NCBI RefSeq assembly: GCF_023227905.1
Contig: NZ_JALOCF010000010.1
Coordinates: 1-64,000, forward strand
Length of the DNA stretch: 64,000 bases
Direction of reading: 5' to 3'
Origin: Methylobacter sp.
GTDB taxonomy: Bacteria; Pseudomonadota; Gammaproteobacteria; Methylococcales; Methylomonadaceae
Shown: positions 25,403 to 33,934 of the stretch, piece by piece
Layout of the letters: each line of letters begins with the position of its first letter
How positions within the stretch are numbered: position 1 is the stretch's first letter
Notes under the pieces: model-generated
Told to the model about the DNA's origin: nothing
Databases searched by the model: none
The model's input: the letters and a program-made list of their open reading frames with translations, nothing else
Position numbers and translations under genes: made by a program

Positions 25403-25948
25403 ATGGCGCAGGATTCATCGCATCTCATCTGGGTAGATCTTGAAATGACAGGACTCGATCCTGACAACGATTTGATCATCGAGATTGCTACGATTGTTAC
25501 TGACAAGAATTTGAATGTTTTGGCCCAAGGCCCGGTGCTGGCGGTGCATCAGTCCGATGCGGCGTTGGCGGCTATGGATGAGTGGAACCAGCAGCATCAC
25601 GGGCAGTCCGGCCTGATTAAGCGCGTCAAAGCGTCTACTATTAATGCTGCTGAAGCCGAGCGGCAAACGCTGGCATTTCTAAAGCAGTGGGTGCCGGAAA
25701 ACACCTCACCAATGTGCGGAAACAGCATCGGCCAGGACAGACGGTTTTTATACCGCTACATGCCCAAGTTGGAGGCGTATTTTCATTATCGCAATATCGA
25801 TGTTTCAACGATCAAAGAGCTGGCCGCCAGATGGGCGCCGCATGTCAAAGACGGCTTTAAAAAACAGTCCTCGCATCAGGCCCTGGACGATATTATCGAG
25901 TCTATTGAAGAGCTGCGTTATTACCGCGAGCACTTTATCAAGTTCTAA
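25403..25948 (+). CDS. orn: Oligoribonuclease
   Basis: A DEDDh 3'-5' exonuclease of 181 residues that degrades 2-5 base RNA fragments and pGpG. The motifs are in order: LIWVDLEMTGLDP (D, E), CGNSIGQDRRFL (D), and HQALDDIIESIEELRYY (H, D). Length and sequence match E. coli Orn closely. The gene is divergent from the M48 peptidase-rsgA pair, the usual rsgA/orn divergence in gammaproteobacteria. crcB begins 3 bases after its stop. Confidence 0.97.
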   Translation: MAQDSSHLIWVDLEMTGLDPDNDLIIEIATIVTDKNLNVLAQGPVLAVHQSDAALAAMDEWNQQHHGQSGLIKRVKASTINAAEAERQTLAFLKQWVPENTSPMCGNSIGQDRRFLYRYMPKLEAYFHYRNIDVSTIKELAARWAPHVKDGFKKQSSHQALDDIIESIEELRYYREHFIKF

Positions 25949-25951
25949 GTT

Positions 25952-26659
25952 ATGAACCAAATACTTGCAGTTGGGCTGGGCGGAGCGTTTGGCGCAGTGA
26001 TTCGGTTCCTGGTGTCGTCGGGTATTTACCAGTGGTTGGGACGAGGCTTTCCGTATGGAACATTAGTTGTCAACGTGATCGGCTCGTTTATGCTCGGCTT
26101 GTTGACCGAGTCGTTGATCCAGCAACGTATCACCATCACATTTGAATACCGGGCGGCTATTCTGATTGGCTTTATCGGGGCGTTTACAACGTTCTCCACC
26201 TTTTCGCTGGAAACTTTTTACCTGATAGAACAGGGCAATTTAAACAAGGCGGCGCTGAATATATTCATCAGCGTCACGGCTTGCGTAGGTGCAATCTGGA
26301 TCGGATTGCTGTGCGGCCGGGGCCTGTTTTATTATTCGGATGGCATTATTCAGGTGTCGGGCGGCGTCATCCCTTATGCCTTGATGACAATCAATGCGAT
26401 ATTCGCTTTTCTGGTCAGTATGTTGGCAACCATTTTGTTGCAGAAAGTGGCGATATCCGTGGAATATCGCGTCGTCCTGACCGTGATCACAGTGGGTGTG
26501 TTTTTAACCCTGTCCGGCTTATACCTGTTGTTGTTTTTGGTTGAGCACGGTTATTCGTTCGACACCCATCTGAATTTAATGCTGAGCACCTTTGTCGCCA
26601 ATAGCCTGGTTTGTATTTTAGTGATTTGGATGGGCTTGCTGGTCGGCAGGCAGATTTGA
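25952..26659 (+). CDS. crcB: Internally duplicated fluoride channel (CrcB/Fluc), second half lacking one helix
   Basis: CrcB proteins export fluoride as antiparallel dimers of about 125 residues. Here one chain of 235 residues holds two copies. Residues 1-123 form a full four-helix CrcB with the pore motifs N41 and GAFTTFSTFS (F81, F84). Residues 140-235 align with residues 34-123 (PYALMTIN against PYGTLVVN; VEYR against FEYR; IWMGLLVGR against IWIGLLCGR), but the first helix is absent. The second copy keeps N148 but has Leu in place of both pore phenylalanines (L187, L190). With 4+3 helices the two halves should lie in opposite orientations. It follows orn after 3 bases and is probably in the same transcript. 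Confidence 0.93.
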   Translation: MNQILAVGLGGAFGAVIRFLVSSGIYQWLGRGFPYGTLVVNVIGSFMLGLLTESLIQQRITITFEYRAAILIGFIGAFTTFSTFSLETFYLIEQGNLNKAALNIFISVTACVGAIWIGLLCGRGLFYYSDGIIQVSGGVIPYALMTINAIFAFLVSMLATILLQKVAISVEYRVVLTVITVGVFLTLSGLYLLLFLVEHGYSFDTHLNLMLSTFVANSLVCILVIWMGLLVGRQI

Positions 26660-26663
26660 GAGA

Positions 26664-26720
26664 CGAAAGACAAAGGGCTAAAGGCACATACTTTTTTCGC
26701 CCTTTGCCTTTTGTCTTTCG
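26664..26720. terminator. Inverted repeat after crcB, GGCAAAGGG family
   Basis: CGAAAGACAAA at 26664-26674 is exactly mirrored at 26710-26720, and the inner part (GGGCTAAAGGC against GCCCTTTGCC) pairs imperfectly. It begins 5 bases after the crcB stop. It probably ends the orn-crcB transcript, and belongs to the low-complexity repeat family also seen at 13273 and 31069. Confidence 0.7.
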
Positions 26721-26758
26721 CCTCATATATATTTTAATTTTAAGGTAATAATTTAATC

Positions 26759-28030
26759 ATGTTAGATCCCCGCTTATTCAGAACCGAGCTTGATTTTGTT
26801 AAGGAACAGCTAAACAGACGTTCATTCGATTTTAACCCGGAGTATTACTCCGAGCTGGAAGCCCGGCGCAAAGATATCCAGGTTAAAACCCAGGAATTGC
26901 AGAACGAACGCAACAGCAGCTCAAAAGCCATCGGCATGGCCAAAGCCAAAGGCGAAGACGTGCAGCCGCTGTTGGATCAGGTTCAGCATTTGGGCGATGA
27001 ACTGAAAGCCGCGGAAACCGAGTTGTCCGGTATTCAGGCGAAAATGACCGCCCTGATGGAAGGCATACCCAACATCCTTGATGAGTCCGTGCCGAGCGGC
27101 AAGAGTGAAGACGACAATCTCGAAATCAGCCGCTGGGGCGAAGTTCCGAACTTCGATTTCGAGCCCAAAGACCATGTTGATTTAGGCGCAAAGATAGGCA
27201 TGGATTTCGAGCTGGGCGCAAAAATCGCCAGCGCAAGATTTGTTGTTTTAAACGGGCCGCTGGCGCGCTTGCAACGGGCCATTATCCAGCTGATGCTCGA
27301 TACCCATACCTCCGAACACGGCTACAGCGAAACCTACGTGCCTTTTTTGGTCAACGCCGACAGCTTACGCGGCACCGGCCAGTTGCCCAAGTTTGAAGCC
27401 GACCTGTTCAAGGCCAGCGACGATCCAGGCTTATACCTGATTCCGACCGCCGAAGTGCCGGTTACCAACATTGTCAGGGACGTAATTATCGACGCCAAAG
27501 ACCTGCCGCTTAAATTCGTCTGCCACAGCCCCTGTTTTCGTAGCGAAGCCGGCGCCTATGGCCGCGATGTCAGAGGCATGATCCGTCAGCACCAATTCGA
27601 AAAAGTCGAGATTGTGCAAATCGTAAAGCCTGAGGATTCAGTTGCGGCTCATGAAGAGTTAACCAATCATGCAGAAGCCATATTGAAAAAACTAAACCTG
27701 CCTTACCGCAGGATGTTGTTATGCGCAGGCGATACCGGTTTTTCATCAAGCAAAACCTACGATCTGGAAGTGTGGCTGCCGGGGCAGGGCGCGTATCGCG
27801 AAATTTCATCGTGCAGCAACTTCAAAGACTTTCAGGCGCGCCGCCTGCAAGCCCGTTGGCGCAACCCCGAAACCGGCAAGCCCGAGCTGGCGCATACCCT
27901 GAACGGTTCCGGTCTGGCTGCGGGCAGAACCTTGATTGCGGTGATGGAAAATTATCAGGATGCAGAAGGTCGCATTCATATTCCTGAAGCGTTGCGACCT
28001 TATATGGGCGGGTTGGAGGTTATTGGTTAG
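26759..28030 (+). CDS. serS: Seryl-tRNA synthetase
   Basis: This class II aminoacyl-tRNA synthetase charges tRNA-Ser and tRNA-Sec. 423 residues. The N-terminal coiled-coil arm (residues 1-105), which grips the long variable arm of tRNA-Ser, is followed by the catalytic domain with motif 2 (PCFRSEAGAYGRDVRGMIRQ) and motif 3 (LNGSGLAAGRTLIAVMENYQ). The end (YMGGLEVIG) is typical. TTAAGGTAA lies 10-15 bases before the ATG. Confidence 0.98.
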   Translation: MLDPRLFRTELDFVKEQLNRRSFDFNPEYYSELEARRKDIQVKTQELQNERNSSSKAIGMAKAKGEDVQPLLDQVQHLGDELKAAETELSGIQAKMTALMEGIPNILDESVPSGKSEDDNLEISRWGEVPNFDFEPKDHVDLGAKIGMDFELGAKIASARFVVLNGPLARLQRAIIQLMLDTHTSEHGYSETYVPFLVNADSLRGTGQLPKFEADLFKASDDPGLYLIPTAEVPVTNIVRDVIIDAKDLPLKFVCHSPCFRSEAGAYGRDVRGMIRQHQFEKVEIVQIVKPEDSVAAHEELTNHAEAILKKLNLPYRRMLLCAGDTGFSSSKTYDLEVWLPGQGAYREISSCSNFKDFQARRLQARWRNPETGKPELAHTLNGSGLAAGRTLIAVMENYQDAEGRIHIPEALRPYMGGLEVIG

Positions 28031-28059
28031 CTGTGGGCAGGCTGCTTTTGGCTTTATGT

Positions 28060-28617
28060 TCAACGAAACCGCTTTCCGCTCGCCGCATCATAAATAGCAG
28101 TTTCTTGTCCAAGTTCGCCGACTTTGCCGTGCACGATAAAAATATCGGAACCGGCAAAGGTTTTTAGGAGTTTCCTTGAATCTTTGATGGCTGGTCGGGT
28201 CGTCGGGTTGGCGCTGGTGGAGACTAGCGGACTGCCGAATTGGGCGCATAAAGCTCGGGCTATCGGGTGATTGGTTACTCTGACTGCCAGGGATTGATGT
28301 TCGCCGGTCAGACATTTTGGCACCCAAGGCTGGGCTGGAATAACCCAGGTCACGGGGCCTGGGCAAGTCGGTGTGATCCGCTCAATAATGGCTTGATTCA
28401 AGACGAGGTAAGGGCGCAATTGCTCCAGCGATGAGGCGATCAGTATCAAGCCTTTTTCTACCGGGCGCTGTTTGATGGCGAGCAGGGACATCACAGCCGT
28501 TTCATTGAGCGGATCGCAGCCTAAGCCGTAAACGGCTTCAGTGGGATAGGCGATTACTGCTCCGGTTTTGATATGACGAACAGCGTTTTTTATTTTGAAG
28601 CCGGAGCAGTAGGGCAT
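28060..28617 (-). CDS. tsaC: Threonylcarbamoyl-AMP synthase TsaC
   Basis: A Sua5/YciO/YrdC-domain enzyme of 185 residues that makes threonylcarbamoyl-AMP for the t6A modification of ANN-decoding tRNAs. The family core is present: GAVIAYPTEAVYGLGCDP, KQRPVEKGLILIA, PGPVTWVIPA and SLAVRVTNHP followed by SPLVSTSANPT. It converges on serS. It is the last gene of the lysM-dprA-smg-topA-tsaC series, from which a repeat-rich gap of 100 bases separates it. Confidence 0.95.
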   Translation of the reverse strand: MPYCSGFKIKNAVRHIKTGAVIAYPTEAVYGLGCDPLNETAVMSLLAIKQRPVEKGLILIASSLEQLRPYLVLNQAIIERITPTCPGPVTWVIPAQPWVPKCLTGEHQSLAVRVTNHPIARALCAQFGSPLVSTSANPTTRPAIKDSRKLLKTFAGSDIFIVHGKVGELGQETAIYDAASGKRFR

Positions 28618-28636
28618 TTGAGTTGGATTTTAAAGC

Positions 28637-28704
28637 TTCACCGCGAAGAACACGAAGTTTTTACTTTCTTCGTGTTCTTCGTGTTCTTCGCGTCTTCGTG
28701 GTGA
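28637..28704. repeat. Inverted repeat built from ACACGAAG units (second copy)
   Basis: TTCACCGCGAAGAACACGAAG at the left is mirrored by a right arm ending in CTTCGTGGTGAA at 28704, with an extra TTCTTCGTG unit in the right arm. It lies between topA and tsaC. It is the same family as 17178-17248; the units differ in number, suggesting slippage. Confidence 0.75.
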
Positions 28705-28718
28705 ATTAAAGTTTTAAG

Positions 28719-31031
28719 CTACTTAGGCCCCTGCACATCGGCCGGATCGCCTTCATACGGTGTTGCGTATTTGCAGTCTTTTTGCGGGCAAACTTTTTCC
28801 ACGCCGCGCCGTTTGGTCTCTTTGACGGTCAAAATAGGCCATGCACATTCCGGGCAGCTTTCTTTGATCGGCGCGTTCCATAATGCGTAATCGCATTTCG
28901 GGTATTCCGAGCAGGAATAGAAAATCTTGCTGTTTCGCGACTTACGCTTGAGTATATTGCCTTGTTTGCATTGCGGGCATTCGACGCCGGTGTCCGACGG
29001 TTTTTCCAAAGGCTCGATATGCTTGCATTTGGGATAGCCGCTGCAACCGATAAATTTGCCGTAGCGGCCTGTCTTGATCACTAACGGCGATTCGCATTTA
29101 GGGCAGACTCGGCCTTCCACAACTTCGGGTTCGTCGGTAGCGCCCGCGTCATCGTTCAGGTTTCGGGTGTATGAACAGCCGGGATAGTTGGTGCAGCCGA
29201 TAAAGCGGCCATTACGTCCCAAACGGATGGACAGCGGGCTGCCGCAATCCGGGCATTTTTCATCGATAGCTTCCTGGGTGACATCCTTGCGCTGGACGCT
29301 TTCTTCTTTTTCGTGGATTAGCGTGTTAAACGGCGTCCAGAAATCGCGCATTAACGGAATCCAGTCTTTTTCTCCCCGCGAAACCGCATCCAGTTCATCT
29401 TCCAGATTGGCGGTAAAACCGTAATCGACATATTTGGTGAAATGTTCGGTCAGGAATTTATTGACGATTCTGCCGACATCGGTCGGGTAGAAGCGTTTGC
29501 CGTCCAAAGTGACGTAGTCGCGGTTTTGCAAAGTCGAAATGATCGATGCATAGGTCGACGGCCTGCCGATACCGTGCTCTTCCAGCGACTTTACCAGGCT
29601 GGCCTCGCCGTAACGTGGTGGCGGCTCGGTAAAGTGTTGTGCGGCATTGATGTCGTTCAGTTGAACCGGACGGCCTTCTTCCATCGGCGGCAGGAAACTT
29701 TCCTTGTCGTCGCTCTCGTTGCTGTCGTCTTTGCCTTCCAGGTAGGCGGCCATGAAGCCGGGATGGGCTATCGTAGAGCCGGTGGCTCTGAACACGTGCT
29801 TGCCGTCGCCGCAGGTTAAGTCGACGGCGACCATGTTCAGCGTGGCATGAATCATCTGGCAGGCAATGGTGCGCTTCCAGATCAGTTCATAGAGCTTGAA
29901 CTGTTCAATACTCAGATGGTTTTTTAGCTGGCTCGGCAGGTACCTTGGATAGGTCGGGCGTATCGCTTCGTGCGCTTCCTGGGCGTTTTTAGATTTGGTC
30001 TTAAAGACTCTAGGCTCTTTGGGCACATTTTCAGCGCCGTAGTTTTCGGCAATCAGCGCACGGATTTCTTCGACGGCGTCTACCGACAGGTTGACCGAGT
30101 CGGTACGCATATAGGTGATTAGACCTGCGGTTTCGCCACCTATATCGATGCCTTCATACAGTTGCTGGGCAACGATCATGGTGCGTTTGGTGGTGAATCC
30201 CAGTTTGCGCGAGGCTTCTTGTTGCAGTGTCGAGGTGATGAAGGGCGGGGCAGGGTTGCGTTTTTGCTGTTTCTTTTCCAGCTTGGCGACCATTAATTGG
30301 CCGTCGGCGGCATCCAGCAAGGTTTGCCTGGTTTTTTCCGCCAGCTCTTCATCGGTAATGCTGAATTGTGTGACTTTTTCACCGTCAAACTGGGTCAGTT
30401 TGGCTTTGAAGGCTTGATCCTGCGAGGTCAAGGCGGCATCGATCGTCCAGTATTCGCGGGATTTAAAGGCCTCGATTTCCAGTTCGCGTTCGACGATCAT
30501 GCGCAAGGCAGGGCTTTGTACGCGGCCTGCGGACAAGCCGCGGCGGATTTTTTTCCATAATAACGGCGACAGGTTAAAACCGACCAGATAATCCAAAGCG
30601 CGGCGCGCCTGTTGGGCGTTGACCAGGCTGATGGCGACTTGCTCTGGGTTGGCTATGGCCTCGGTGACGGCTCTTTTGGTGATTTCATGGAAAACAACCC
30701 GATGCACCGGCTTGTCTTTTAGTAATTTTTTTTCTTTCAGCAATTCAAGTAAATGCCAGGAAATGGCTTCCCCTTCTCTATCAGGGTCAGTCGCCAGATA
30801 TAAGGTGTCTGCGGTTTTAAGGGCTTTGCTGATCGCTTGGACATGCTTTTGGTTGCGATCGATAACTTCGTATTTCATTGCGAAGTTGTTATTCGGGTCG
30901 ACGGCACCTTCTTTTGGGATCAGGTCGCGGACGTGTCCATAAGAGGCTAAAACTTGAAAGTCTTTGCCTAAATATTTTTCTATGGTTTTGGCTTTTGCAG
31001 GTGATTCTACAATGACGAGGTTCTTACTCAT
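28719..31031 (-). CDS. topA: DNA topoisomerase I
   Basis: This type IA topoisomerase relaxes negative supercoils. 770 residues. The TOPRIM domain is at the N-terminus (NLVIVESPAKAKTIEKYLG ... TDPDREGEAISWHL), and the active tyrosine is in GLITYMRTDS. The end carries four cysteine zinc ribbons (CPDC..., CPKC..., CPQC..., CPEC...), the last followed by GDPADVQGPK. Typical gammaproteobacterial TopA is longer (about 865) with additional C-terminal ribbon repeats. It lies downstream of smg, conserved synteny. Confidence 0.97.
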   Translation of the reverse strand: MSKNLVIVESPAKAKTIEKYLGKDFQVLASYGHVRDLIPKEGAVDPNNNFAMKYEVIDRNQKHVQAISKALKTADTLYLATDPDREGEAISWHLLELLKEKKLLKDKPVHRVVFHEITKRAVTEAIANPEQVAISLVNAQQARRALDYLVGFNLSPLLWKKIRRGLSAGRVQSPALRMIVERELEIEAFKSREYWTIDAALTSQDQAFKAKLTQFDGEKVTQFSITDEELAEKTRQTLLDAADGQLMVAKLEKKQQKRNPAPPFITSTLQQEASRKLGFTTKRTMIVAQQLYEGIDIGGETAGLITYMRTDSVNLSVDAVEEIRALIAENYGAENVPKEPRVFKTKSKNAQEAHEAIRPTYPRYLPSQLKNHLSIEQFKLYELIWKRTIACQMIHATLNMVAVDLTCGDGKHVFRATGSTIAHPGFMAAYLEGKDDSNESDDKESFLPPMEEGRPVQLNDINAAQHFTEPPPRYGEASLVKSLEEHGIGRPSTYASIISTLQNRDYVTLDGKRFYPTDVGRIVNKFLTEHFTKYVDYGFTANLEDELDAVSRGEKDWIPLMRDFWTPFNTLIHEKEESVQRKDVTQEAIDEKCPDCGSPLSIRLGRNGRFIGCTNYPGCSYTRNLNDDAGATDEPEVVEGRVCPKCESPLVIKTGRYGKFIGCSGYPKCKHIEPLEKPSDTGVECPQCKQGNILKRKSRNSKIFYSCSEYPKCDYALWNAPIKESCPECAWPILTVKETKRRGVEKVCPQKDCKYATPYEGDPADVQGPK

Positions 31032-31068
31032 TTATTTAAAAAGATGAAAGGCGAAGGGCTAAAGACGA

Positions 31069-31123
31069 AGGGCGAAGGGCTAAAGGCAAAAAACGTACAT
31101 TTTCGCCTTTAGCCCTTCGCCCT
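31069..31123. repeat. Perfect 19-bp inverted repeat between smg and topA, GGCGAAGGG family
   Basis: AGGGCGAAGGGCTAAAGGC at 31069-31087 and its exact complement at 31105-31123 enclose 17 bases. Two extra GGCGAAGGGCTAAAG-like units stand next to the left arm (31050-31068), a tandem direct repeat. It could lower read-through from smg into topA. Confidence 0.85.
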
Positions 31124-31134
31124 GGGTCTATTTT

Positions 31135-31602
31135 TTAATGCAAATAAGTTGGAATAAGATCATAGACAATATCTTCCATTCTGGAGAAAGCGATTTCCTC
31201 ATCAGGCTGGCTGAGCAATACCATCAGCACTATCCACTTTAGCTTCTCCATTGACAGCTCTTCATTTTCAAGTGCCATGGCCCGGTCGATGACAATTTCC
31301 CGGTTGGCGGAGCTGAGGATGCCGCTATGTTCAAGAAACATGATCATATTGCGGGAATCAAGATCCAGACGGGCTTTCTCCTGGCTGCAAAAAATGCGGA
31401 AAGTAGGCAATATCGATGCATTTATGGCCCGTTGCAGGCTAAGCGATTCCAGCCAGTCAAAAGCTTTGTTGACTTCGATTTGTTCAAAGCCCGCTTCAAG
31501 CAATTCTGTTTTGACGATATCGCTGTCAGGAAGTATTTCAATTTCATCTTCCATGTAGTTTTCGAATAAGTACATCAGGACATCAAAAATATTTTCTTTC
31601 AT
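31135..31602 (-). CDS. smg: Smg / DUF494 family protein
   Basis: A DUF494 (Smg) protein of 155 residues, found almost always next to dprA in gamma- and betaproteobacteria. MKENIFDVLMYLFENYM opens the domain and the tail is KLKWIVLMVLLSQPDEEIAF. Its function is not established. Start choice: the ATG at 31602 has AAGAG upstream and lies 14 bases after the dprA stop; a longer start at 31638 would run into dprA and adds residues the family does not have. Confidence 0.93.
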   Translation of the reverse strand: MKENIFDVLMYLFENYMEDEIEILPDSDIVKTELLEAGFEQIEVNKAFDWLESLSLQRAINASILPTFRIFCSQEKARLDLDSRNMIMFLEHSGILSSANREIVIDRAMALENEELSMEKLKWIVLMVLLSQPDEEIAFSRMEDIVYDLIPTYLH

Positions 31603-31616
31603 AAGCTCTTGGTTGT

Positions 31617-32723
31617 TTATTTGATTCGGGTATAGCATCCGCCGGCGGATGCTTCTATATAGCCTTGCAGTTCCAGAATCAGTAACATTGACGAAATAAC
31701 TTCGACGGATTCGTTGGCATTTTCAACCAGAGTATCGATAGAAGTTGGGCTAAACATGACAAGATTCAATAATGTTTGTTGCTCCAGGTCAAGCGTTGAT
31801 TGCATTGTGGATAGGGAGAAATTCTCATCCTGTTGATTATATTGATGTAGTTCCTCAAGAATATCTTGAGTTGTTTCGACAAGTTTCGCGCCTTCACGGA
31901 TCAGTGCATTGCAGCCGCGGGCCAACGGGTTGTGAATAGAGCCTGGAATTGCGAAAACTTCGCGGTTTTGTTCGAGCGCCATGCGCGCAGTAATCAGCGA
32001 GCCGCTCTGTTTAGCGGCTTCGACTACCAAGAGTCCTTGGCACAGGCCGCTGATAATGCGGTTGCGTCTGGGAAAGTGGTTGGCTTTGGCGGTCGTGCCG
32101 GGCGGAAATTCCGAAATCATCGCGCCGGTATTGACGATTTCAGTGGCCAAGTTTTTATGGCAAGCCGGATAGACGCGATCCAGCCCGGTTCCGGCTACCG
32201 CAATCGTATAACCCTGAGCCTTTAATGCACCTTGATGGCTGGCGGCGTCTATGCCCAAAGCCAGTCCGCTGGTAATTACAAAACCATAATGACTCAGGGT
32301 CTTGGCAAAGTTAAAGGCGGTTTCCAGGCCTGAGGTCGAAGGGTTGCGACTGCCGACGATGGCGAGCTGCGGCAGTGATAACAGTTCGGGGTTGCCGCGA
32401 ACAAACAGAATAGGCGGGGGATCGGAAATTTCCTTTAACGGCAATGGATAGGCAACGTCATGGAGAGTGATCGCGCTGTTGTTTTCCTGGCTCAGCCAGC
32501 TCAGGTCATAGTCGATCAGCGACCAGTCAGGGTTCTTGATCGCATTAACGATATCGCTTTTCAGGCCTAATGCGCTCAGTGCGGATGCTGATTCAGCAAA
32601 TAATTGCGCCGGGGTATGGCTTTCAAGTAAGCGAAGAAATGTTCGGCAGCCAACGCCTGGCGTGCGCAATAACGCAAGCCAGTATTTTATGTCGTCATCG
32701 GTTTGTTGGGCGGTAATGTTCAG
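31617..32723 (-). CDS. dprA: DNA processing protein DprA, probably with a non-canonical start
   Basis: DprA loads RecA onto single-stranded DNA taken up in transformation. The Rossmann-like core is clear: AIVGSRNPSTSGLETAF, VITSGLALGIDAASHQGAL, TIAVAGTGLDRVYP, and SEFPPGT with NHFPRRNRIISGL; a winged-helix DML1-like end follows. The first usual start (TTG, 32669) would remove the conserved DDDIKYWLALLRTPGVG beginning. The open frame reaches back to a stop at 32732, with only CTG (32723), ATT and ATA as possible earlier starts. CTG at 32723 overlaps the TGA of the lysM gene (CTGA), giving 368 residues. It is placed here by that reasoning, not by a ribosome site. Confidence 0.85.
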   Translation of the reverse strand: MNITAQQTDDDIKYWLALLRTPGVGCRTFLRLLESHTPAQLFAESASALSALGLKSDIVNAIKNPDWSLIDYDLSWLSQENNSAITLHDVAYPLPLKEISDPPPILFVRGNPELLSLPQLAIVGSRNPSTSGLETAFNFAKTLSHYGFVITSGLALGIDAASHQGALKAQGYTIAVAGTGLDRVYPACHKNLATEIVNTGAMISEFPPGTTAKANHFPRRNRIISGLCQGLLVVEAAKQSGSLITARMALEQNREVFAIPGSIHNPLARGCNALIREGAKLVETTQDILEELHQYNQQDENFSLSTMQSTLDLEQQTLLNLVMFSPTSIDTLVENANESVEVISSMLLILELQGYIEASAGGCYTRIK

Positions 32724-33838
32724 GGGGTTCTAACTTTGTCTAAAACATGAAGAGCCTGGGTCGCTTTCATAACCAGGGCATAACTGACACGCTCAAACGG
32801 GCGGAAAACCATCAGGGTGCCGGCAATTTCATCGGGAAGATTAACGGCATCATTCTTAATTGGGCTATAGTCATCCCTGACAATCTTGCCAGCTCTATAT
32901 ATATCCAGTTCGTGTCCGGCTAAGAGACCGTCGGCAGTGCCTTTGTCGATTACGACGACATTATATCGGCCGATTTGGGAAACACCGCCGAGCACGCTGA
33001 TAATGCTGCCTTTTATGCTCTCTTCAGGCGGACGGGGAAAATAATTTAAGGCGAGGTCCTCTTCTAGAGTGGGCATGATCCGATCGCCAATGCGGATTTC
33101 ACGATCGGCTTTGGTTATGGCCAACGTTGCCGGATCGCCGGGTTGTTGCAATGAAGCCTCAGCAATGTATTGCGCCTCATAGCCCAGGATTTCCCCACTT
33201 TCCGGACTGGCATACGCGCTTCCGGGACGGTAAATTGTGTGGGATAGGCTATCTGTTTCGGTTATTGAGCGAACATAAACACGGTCGCCGATACCTACAA
33301 TGAGATGTTCGCCTGCAAAGTCAACAACATAAGGAGCGTTGTTGAGTTCATCCTCGCCCACTACTTTGGGTGACGTCAAATAGCTAGCTATGTTTGCCGT
33401 AGGAATTAACCGGATAGCCTGTTCTAGTTTGGATTCACGAATGCAGGGCAATACCTTTCCGTCTTCTGAAACGGCAAATTCTTTACGCCCGTGTTTATAA
33501 TCATCTTCTTTAAGCACGCAGGGAGCATTGGTTGTGGTTTGAGCTTGAGGTATATCGCTTCTGGAAAGACTAAGCTGCGGTTTGCCGTTTATCACGGAAA
33601 AATAAAGCGTATCGCCGGGATAAATCAGATGAGGATTTTTGATTTGAGTATTGTGACTCCACAGTTCAGGCCATTGCCACGGGTGCGTCAGAAATTTACC
33701 GGATATTTCCCATAAGGTATCACCTTTAATAACAGTGTATTGATCAGGATGGGACGGATTTATTTGTATTTCATCAGCCCATGCGCTTAAGCTGAAAAGC
33801 AGAGAAACTATCAATCCGGTGAGTGTTCGAAAAGCCAT
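32720..33838 (-). CDS. LysM-domain periplasmic protein
   Basis: A secreted protein of 372 residues. The signal peptide MAFRTLTGLIVSLLFSLSAWA is cut near residue 21, and one LysM peptidoglycan-binding module follows at about 33-82 (QYTVIKGDTLWEISGKFL ... NPHLIYPGDTLYF). The rest has no catalytic domain I can name. This gene upstream of dprA is a common arrangement in gammaproteobacteria. It is divergent from def, and a 12-bp inverted repeat lies between the two. Confidence 0.92.
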   Translation of the reverse strand: MAFRTLTGLIVSLLFSLSAWADEIQINPSHPDQYTVIKGDTLWEISGKFLTHPWQWPELWSHNTQIKNPHLIYPGDTLYFSVINGKPQLSLSRSDIPQAQTTTNAPCVLKEDDYKHGRKEFAVSEDGKVLPCIRESKLEQAIRLIPTANIASYLTSPKVVGEDELNNAPYVVDFAGEHLIVGIGDRVYVRSITETDSLSHTIYRPGSAYASPESGEILGYEAQYIAEASLQQPGDPATLAITKADREIRIGDRIMPTLEEDLALNYFPRPPEESIKGSIISVLGGVSQIGRYNVVVIDKGTADGLLAGHELDIYRAGKIVRDDYSPIKNDAVNLPDEIAGTLMVFRPFERVSYALVMKATQALHVLDKVRTP

Positions 33839-33864
33839 GTTGGGTTCCTGTAGAGTCTTTTTTA

Positions 33865-33899
33865 CTATCTGAATTCAAAGTTTAGATGAATTCAGATAG
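33865..33899. promoter_or_regulatory. Perfect 12-bp inverted repeat in the lysM/def divergent promoter region
   Basis: CTATCTGAATTC at 33865-33876 is exactly mirrored at 33888-33899 with an 11-base spacer. The centre-to-centre distance (23 bases, about two helical turns) and the position 27 bases before lysM and 36 before def suit an operator for a dimeric regulator. A transcribed hairpin is the alternative. Confidence 0.5.
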
Positions 33900-33934
33900 A
33901 ATTCCAGTATTCAAACATTATAGTGGAGAGTTTG

